Under the pieces are notes generated by a model that saw only the letters and a list, made by a program, of their open reading frames with translations, was not told where the DNA came from and did no database searches. DNA of 64,000 nt, from NCBI GenBank assembly GCA_024734555.1, contig JANPWX010000107.1, positions 514,895-578,894 of the forward strand, given 5' to 3'. The translations under genes were made by a program, and so were the position numbers. This document shows, one piece after another, positions 58,753 through 64,000 of the stretch (position 1 is its first letter; the number at the start of each line of letters is the position of its first letter). The stretch is from Trochalopteron elliotii. Lineage: Eukaryota; Chordata; Aves; Passeriformes; Leiothrichidae.

Positions 58753-58894
58753 AAACGCGGGAGGAAGCCAGACATGAAGAAAGTTGCCTTTGTTCTGTCT
58801 TATCAGCAGTGCTGTTGCACCTGGTGCTGAGCTTTCCCACATGAAAGGACAAGGCCGCGTTCTGTGCGAAGTGACGCGAGCGCCAGCTCATGAG
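58753..58894 (+). other. CpG-rich patch, candidate non-coding exon
   Basis: Eight CpGs lie in about 140 bp (aaacgcggg; ggccgcgttctgtgcgaagt, then gacgcgagcgcc), while the surrounding kilobases have almost none. The patch is framed by a pyrimidine tract ending ..ccaag and by gag|gtaatt, a plausible acceptor and donor. Each plus-strand frame contains a stop, so it could only be non-coding, a start-bearing exon or a pseudogene. The first frame begins KRGRKPDMKK, AT-hook-like, but stops after 25 codons. It may instead be a small CpG-rich regulatory element. Confidence 0.3.
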
Positions 58895-61800
58895 GTAATT
58901 CTGAGAGGGTTGGGAGCAGGAAGCACAGCTCCTCTCGTCAGATATCTCACTCCCTGGGCAGACCCTAGAGGTTTGAACAGCTCAGATAAGGAACTGAAGT
59001 TTTTTGATGCTTTTATCACTGCTGGTTGGAACACGTAAATGTCTTGAGAGTACAGAAGGCATAAAAGATGTACTTGAGGTCGTTGGGTTTGTTACCCAAA
59101 AGTTGTGATGGTTTTCCTAGGTGAAAGGTGCATCCATACACCCCAAAGGTGAACAAATATTTTCTCCTTATAGAGCTTGATGCTATAACGGTTGAAAATG
59201 ACAAAATTTTTTAATTCAGACACTTCAACAGGGTAAAAACTGTCTTATTTTGCCAGTTTGATCTTTTGTGTGAGATAACGAACAATTTTTTGGTGTGCCA
59301 GAATAGGTGTTAGAAAATAGGAGGAATAAGAGGGGATTAAAATGTTTGGGATAAGATCAGAGAAAATACTCCTACTTTAAATTAATAACTGCATAATTTG
59401 AAATGCTGGAGCATTCGCAGCCATTTGCTGAGCTCCTTTTGTGAGTAAGGAAGTGTGTGAAAGTTAATCCAGTTCCACAAAAGGTAATCTTGTTATGAGT
59501 TAATACTAGCAATTTCTAGGTTAATAGATATCCATGAGGAATTGTCCAATGTTTATGTTATCTAATGCATGTCTACATTATGAGGGGAGTGGGATTCACT
59601 CCTCTTGCATATTTTTTAACAAAACAATTGCCATTAAAAAAATGTATACTTTAGAGAGTTTTAATTATGTTAATTATCACATATTTTGTTAATAACATTT
59701 TCTTTTGAAGATGCCCATTAGAGGTTTTAAAGTGTTAATTTACTAGAAAATCAAATGAGAACGCTGTTTGAAATTTCCTTTTAAATTAACTTTACTTACT
59801 TTTATGTCCTAATTAAGTGGAGATAATAGTATTGATGGAAATATTACAGAACTAGGAATTAGTGCTCAGATATTTTACTTAAGACCAAGACTTTAATCTT
59901 AGTGTAATGTATCTTTTGTTCTAATCAACATATAGCCTTTACATTTAATTTACTGATGTGTTTTGATCAAAAACATCTAAATAGGAACATTGATGCAAAG
60001 TGAAACTATCCTAACAAGATAGCATTCTGATACTGTTGAACTCCTTCTGAGTAATAATTTCCCCCCACAGCAGCTGTAATCTCTACTGGAAAAACCCTGT
60101 TGAGGGTTTTTTTAGTATTTTAGCATTACCTCATCACGTATTAGGTAATTACACAGTGATCCCACTTAAAACAAACTTTCCGTAGTGTTTGCAAATCAGT
60201 CTAGGATGTGTAATTCCCTTCAGGTTTGACTGCTCTAATCCCTGCTCCCACAAAAACCATGGAATTTGCCTATTGCATAGATCTTTGTGTTGTTGCAGAG
60301 ATATGTTGTACTGATGTGGCTGTTTCTCTGCAGTAAAGGGGGTGACATTTCTATGTATCGTGGGTTTTATCTCAATAGAACTGCATTAAACGTAGGAGAT
60401 ACACTGGAAAACTCCTTACTATCTATCTAATAGTAAAACCCTTACTATCTACTATCTAATAGAACTAAGCAGTTATATTCCTGCAGTATTGGTGTGAGGA
60501 TCAGACCTCAGGGGAAGCTTTAATCCAGCTGAATGAAATATCAGTTTTGCCCTGATACAAAGGGAGTCAGGCTTTCCTGCGTGTCCTGACACAGCCTGAA
60601 GGGGCTGGGCAGGGTTTTGTGAAGTTTTTCACATGCTTCAGTACAAAATGGAGAGGCAGCAGTGGTGGATACCTGCTTAGCACATGCACACTCACACTTG
60701 GGGGATGCCCTGCAGGAGAATTCTGCAGGTTTTTGTGAAGTTCATGCTTCCTATATCATGAACACCGGTGACATCTGTTCATCAACTTCTACCTCTACAT
60801 TCACTCACAAAAGAGCCATTCTGCTGTGCTTGGTCTTCATGTCATTTTTTCCTCTGAAGTCCATGCCTGACAGCCTTGTAAAGGGGTAGGATTGATCTGA
60901 ACCCATGGAAAACCCATTCCATGCTGCCTGTTCTACATGTATTGCTGCATTTTTGCCATTGTAGGAGAATTTGTGTCCTGATGAACTTGTGTCCTGCAAA
61001 GCTGTTGCACCTTGTGATATCAAAGCTGAAGAAGATCCAAGCAGAGCAGTATGATGGGTTGGTGACTGAAGGGGGGCACTTGTAAAAGCAGTGCAAGCTA
61101 TGTAAACCAAATATCCAATTTGCTCAGAAGGGGTAATTTGAGTTACTTTTAAATAGTTAGCTTTTATGGTCAATTGGGTACTGCCACATTACTAGTAATA
61201 AGCCATAAATCTATTTGGTATAATATGAAATCATTTTTTAAGACTCTCAGACTAAATTTTCAGGTAAAGAGGAGAAATTGAAATTTATAATCCATACCCG
61301 TTTTTTGTGTAAGTGTTATTAATAAATTAGCAAGAAAGAGGCAGCAGATGGGATGAATTGTTGTAGTTCATTAATTTTATGATGGCTTTCTTTGCATGAG
61401 CCAATTATGTCTGTCATTGTATCTCTAAACTGCAGTGGTGCCCAAAGGAAAGGGCACATAGACAGGGACAAATCATTGAGGGGATTTCCTTCTTCCTCAG
61501 CTTGCCAGGGAAAATTCAGTCTCTGCTCTTACTAATAGCTTTGGTGAAGATATCAGGCCCCAAAAACTGTTGCAAATATGGTTCTTAATCCTACCTTCAA
61601 AATCTTAGTAAAGAGATGATTAGTCTTGTCCAGTGTGCTAAAAACTGGAATCTCCTGTCTGAAATAATGATCAATTTCTGATGATGATGGCAATTTCTGA
61701 GTTTGATCTTGGTGTGCCTTCACGTTCTCAGGATGTGTTCAGGAATGTTTTCCAGTGATGCTATGCTGCAATTTACAGAAACAAGTGCTTGTGTGGTTAA

Positions 61801-62149
61801 GGACAATAGGAAGGAAAATTATGTTTGTGGTGCCTTTGTCTCAGGAAAGCTTCCTTTATATATGTCATTGTGACCTCTTTAATTAGAAAACACTCTGTTA
61901 TCTCCTGAGACCCTCTCTGATAGATTCATGTGGAATATGGGTTGATTTGCTTTACTTTCAGACCTTGTATTTTCTCAGCTTGGAGATAGTGGTTGTTTTT
62001 CTGCCAGATGTATGCTTCTCTTAATGACTGTAGTTTATTACCCAGTAGGTCATATCCTGTATATACTTTAAGAACAAACACCTCTGAGATTGTGACTTGG
62101 TGGAAGGAGATGACATGTGTCATTGCTGTTGTTTTCACTACAGCCTTGT
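58895..62149. other. Unique AT-rich non-coding DNA
   Basis: No gene seen. 59380-60000 is AT-rich, non-repetitive and rich in TAATTA/TTAATT-type cores (gttttaattatgttaattat, cttacttttatgtcctaatt), so it is a further possible conserved block. A small tandem repeat (ccttactatctatctaatag, then ..cccttactatctactatcta) lies at 60414-60465. Confidence 0.45.
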
Positions 62150-62540
62150 GGAAAAACTAATTACCTTTTCATCTTGGTAAATTCAGAGGTCAGTTTACCA
62201 CTACTATATCACAACATGACAGGGAACATGGGTAATTAGGTAGGCTGTGTAACCTGGATATTCCATGGATCTCATTACATCTTATTTAGAAAGGCTATAA
62301 TTTGATTGGTGGAAAATTAAGGCATCTCCTCATGGGTCATTTTATCTTTCTGCAATAATAATTCTTGGCTTGATTAAAAATTGATCCAGTGTCTTAAAGT
62401 GAATTTATTATTGCTGCAATCTATCACCCACAGACAGATAATCTGGTTCCCATCTTTATCTGATTTGAAAAATCTGTCACTTATTATGTGTTGTTTTTTT
62501 CCCAATCATTTAAATTGATGGTTTGCTGAGGCAAGGCGTG
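62150..62540. promoter_or_regulatory. Candidate conserved non-coding element
   Basis: This stretch combines aaaactaattaccttttcat, gggtaattaggtaggc, tataatttgattggtggaaa, gcaataataattcttggctt, ttgctgcaatctatcaccca and caatcatttaaattgatgg. The density of TAATTA, GATTGG and ATCAC cores, with no repeats and no open frames, is typical of constrained developmental enhancers. The call rests on sequence texture only. Confidence 0.4.
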
Positions 62541-64000
62541 CTACCATAGGCTTCTTGGAGAAAGCATGTATGAGACTTTCAGCCAGTATTTTTTACTGCA
62601 AGGAATCTGATACTGTGGCAAATATCGATTGGAACTCTGTTGCGGCATCATTTTCTCTGGGGAAAAAAAAAATCAAGCAGAAATTTTGGATGCAGAGCAA
62701 TAAGAAGGACAGACAAGTCATACTGCTAGAGAAGATGGTCTGTGTGTTCCAAGTGTCTGGGTGAATTCCTGCCTCGTGTGCTGCAGCCCCTGCTGAAAGC
62801 AGATCTTAAATTTGTCAGGTTATGTAGAGGCTGGTCCCAACCTGTTGGCCTCAGAGAGTCCTGAAACCACCTTAGCCATGGAGCTGTGTGCCCAAAACCT
62901 GGCCTGTTCAGATAAAAAACCCAGAAAAAACAAAGGTTAGATCCGTGACCAGTCTCACTAGAGTCTTAGTTTTAGGAAATATTTTTTTCTCCACTGTATG
63001 CTTGAGCTTCGATAGATCTTCAGGCTTCAGATCTCCTTTAATTTGTTCATGTAAAAGCAGAGTGGGAAATTCTGATCAGGGGAAGAGTGATCTCCAAATT
63101 ACTTAAAAAACATCCTAGTTGAAGAAATGTTGCAGTAAGCATTGCACTAAGAATACTAAAAGGATTTGATGCATGCTCGTCTCTTAAAAACAACATTTAA
63201 AAACCAGATGTAGTTGTTGGAAAACCACTATTTATAGTATAAGCATGAGAGAATCTCTTTGACTCCTAGGAATTTTAACATGCTTTCTTTCCAGTTTTCC
63301 AAAATATTTAAAAAAACAGGATCATGTTTGTTCTTGTCCAGAGCCCTAGCAGATCCAGTGTACCTATACCTATGCTTATAAGGGAACACTGGCAACTATT
63401 AAATGTGGTCTGATTCCTGCAAATACCCTGGAGCAAAAGGATGAAAGAAGATTGTGCAGCCAGCTGGTGAAGGGGTGGGTGTGTGAGAGAAGGAATGATT
63501 ATTAACAGTCCTGCTTCTATGGCTTTAGACTGAGGCAAAAATGTGAAAAAAATAGAGGCGCACAATTTTTGGTTGAATTTCTTGAAGGAGCTTAGAGCCT
63601 GGGGCAGGTGTTTATCTCAGCCAGCTCCCTATTTTTTAAGATATGATGGCTCTTACCAGATAAACAGATGGAATTCAGCTCTGGAAATTTGCATAGGTTG
63701 GAATAGAAGATTGTCTGTAAATTTGGACTGAAAGCAAATAGTAGAAAATAATTGATGTAATAAACCTTTGGTTATGGAAGAGAAGCTGGCTGACATTCTA
63801 TCCTTTGGGTAGTCGATGGGAATTGAAATTTTGCTGCTGACTTTTGTAAGTCCGAAATTTGACTTCGTGCACGTTGTAAAATGTGTCCTTTCTAGCCTAG
63901 AATAGGTTGCCAGGCCCATCCAATCAGTGTAATCCAGGACTGATAGTCTAACATGGGGTTCTTTAAAAATTATTTTTAATAAAAGTAAGGGTTTTAAATG
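62541..64000. other. Unique non-coding DNA to the end of the window
   Basis: No gene or known repeat. An A-run lies at 62662-62670. Open frames are below 90 codons. The window ends in ordinary AT-rich DNA. Confidence 0.5.

Overview
The window looks like bird nuclear DNA, most likely from a songbird. It carries the 3' ends of four CR1 LINEs with their typical tail (ttggactcgatgatc-like, then a cattctatgattctg-like end). It also has several retroviral LTRs of types I associate with passerine genomes, and no mammalian SINEs. Family names are from memory; boundaries, target-site duplications and repeat alignments were read from the sequence.

No protein-coding gene, tRNA, rRNA or CRISPR array could be identified. 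Most open frames are short and look like chance frames in about 40% GC DNA. The window therefore reads as a gene desert or a very large intron. Three places could hold an unannotated exon: 4370-4904 on the minus strand (longest open frame in the window behind a good splice acceptor, with AATAAA near its end), 45835-46087 on the plus strand, and a CpG-rich patch at 58753-58894. All three are weak.

Layout. 1-8095: unique DNA with the minus-strand exon candidate, ending in a CR1 tail. 8160-11979: unique DNA with stretches that read like conserved regulatory DNA. 11980-12426: solo LTR copy 1. 12427-15080: unique DNA with small tandem duplications. 15080-20970: a repeat-rich complex. 20971-39366: unique DNA with the best enhancer-like blocks (26270-27180, 30880-31240, 35540-35620, 36420-36600). 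39367-39802: solo LTR with a perfect 6-bp target duplication. 39803-46680: AT-rich tracts, a CR1 tail carrying an AT-rich insertion, and a 585-bp CR1. 46680-58131: unique DNA with two candidate ancient repeats. 58132-58579: LTR copy 2, about 91% identical to copy 1. 58580-64000: the CpG patch and further enhancer-like AT-rich DNA.

The most unusual structure is at 16262-20970. A degenerate minisatellite with a near-palindromic unit of about 23 bp lies in one orientation at 16340-17270, organised there as two 354-bp higher-order copies. It lies in the opposite orientation at 18736-19010 and again at 20741-20970. A non-satellite flank (16279-16301) matches 19416-19438 perfectly, 23 of 23 bases, also inverted. 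This suggests an old inverted duplication, later interrupted by a solo LTR (17998-18735, target duplication CATGG) and other retroviral debris. I do not recognise this repeat family.
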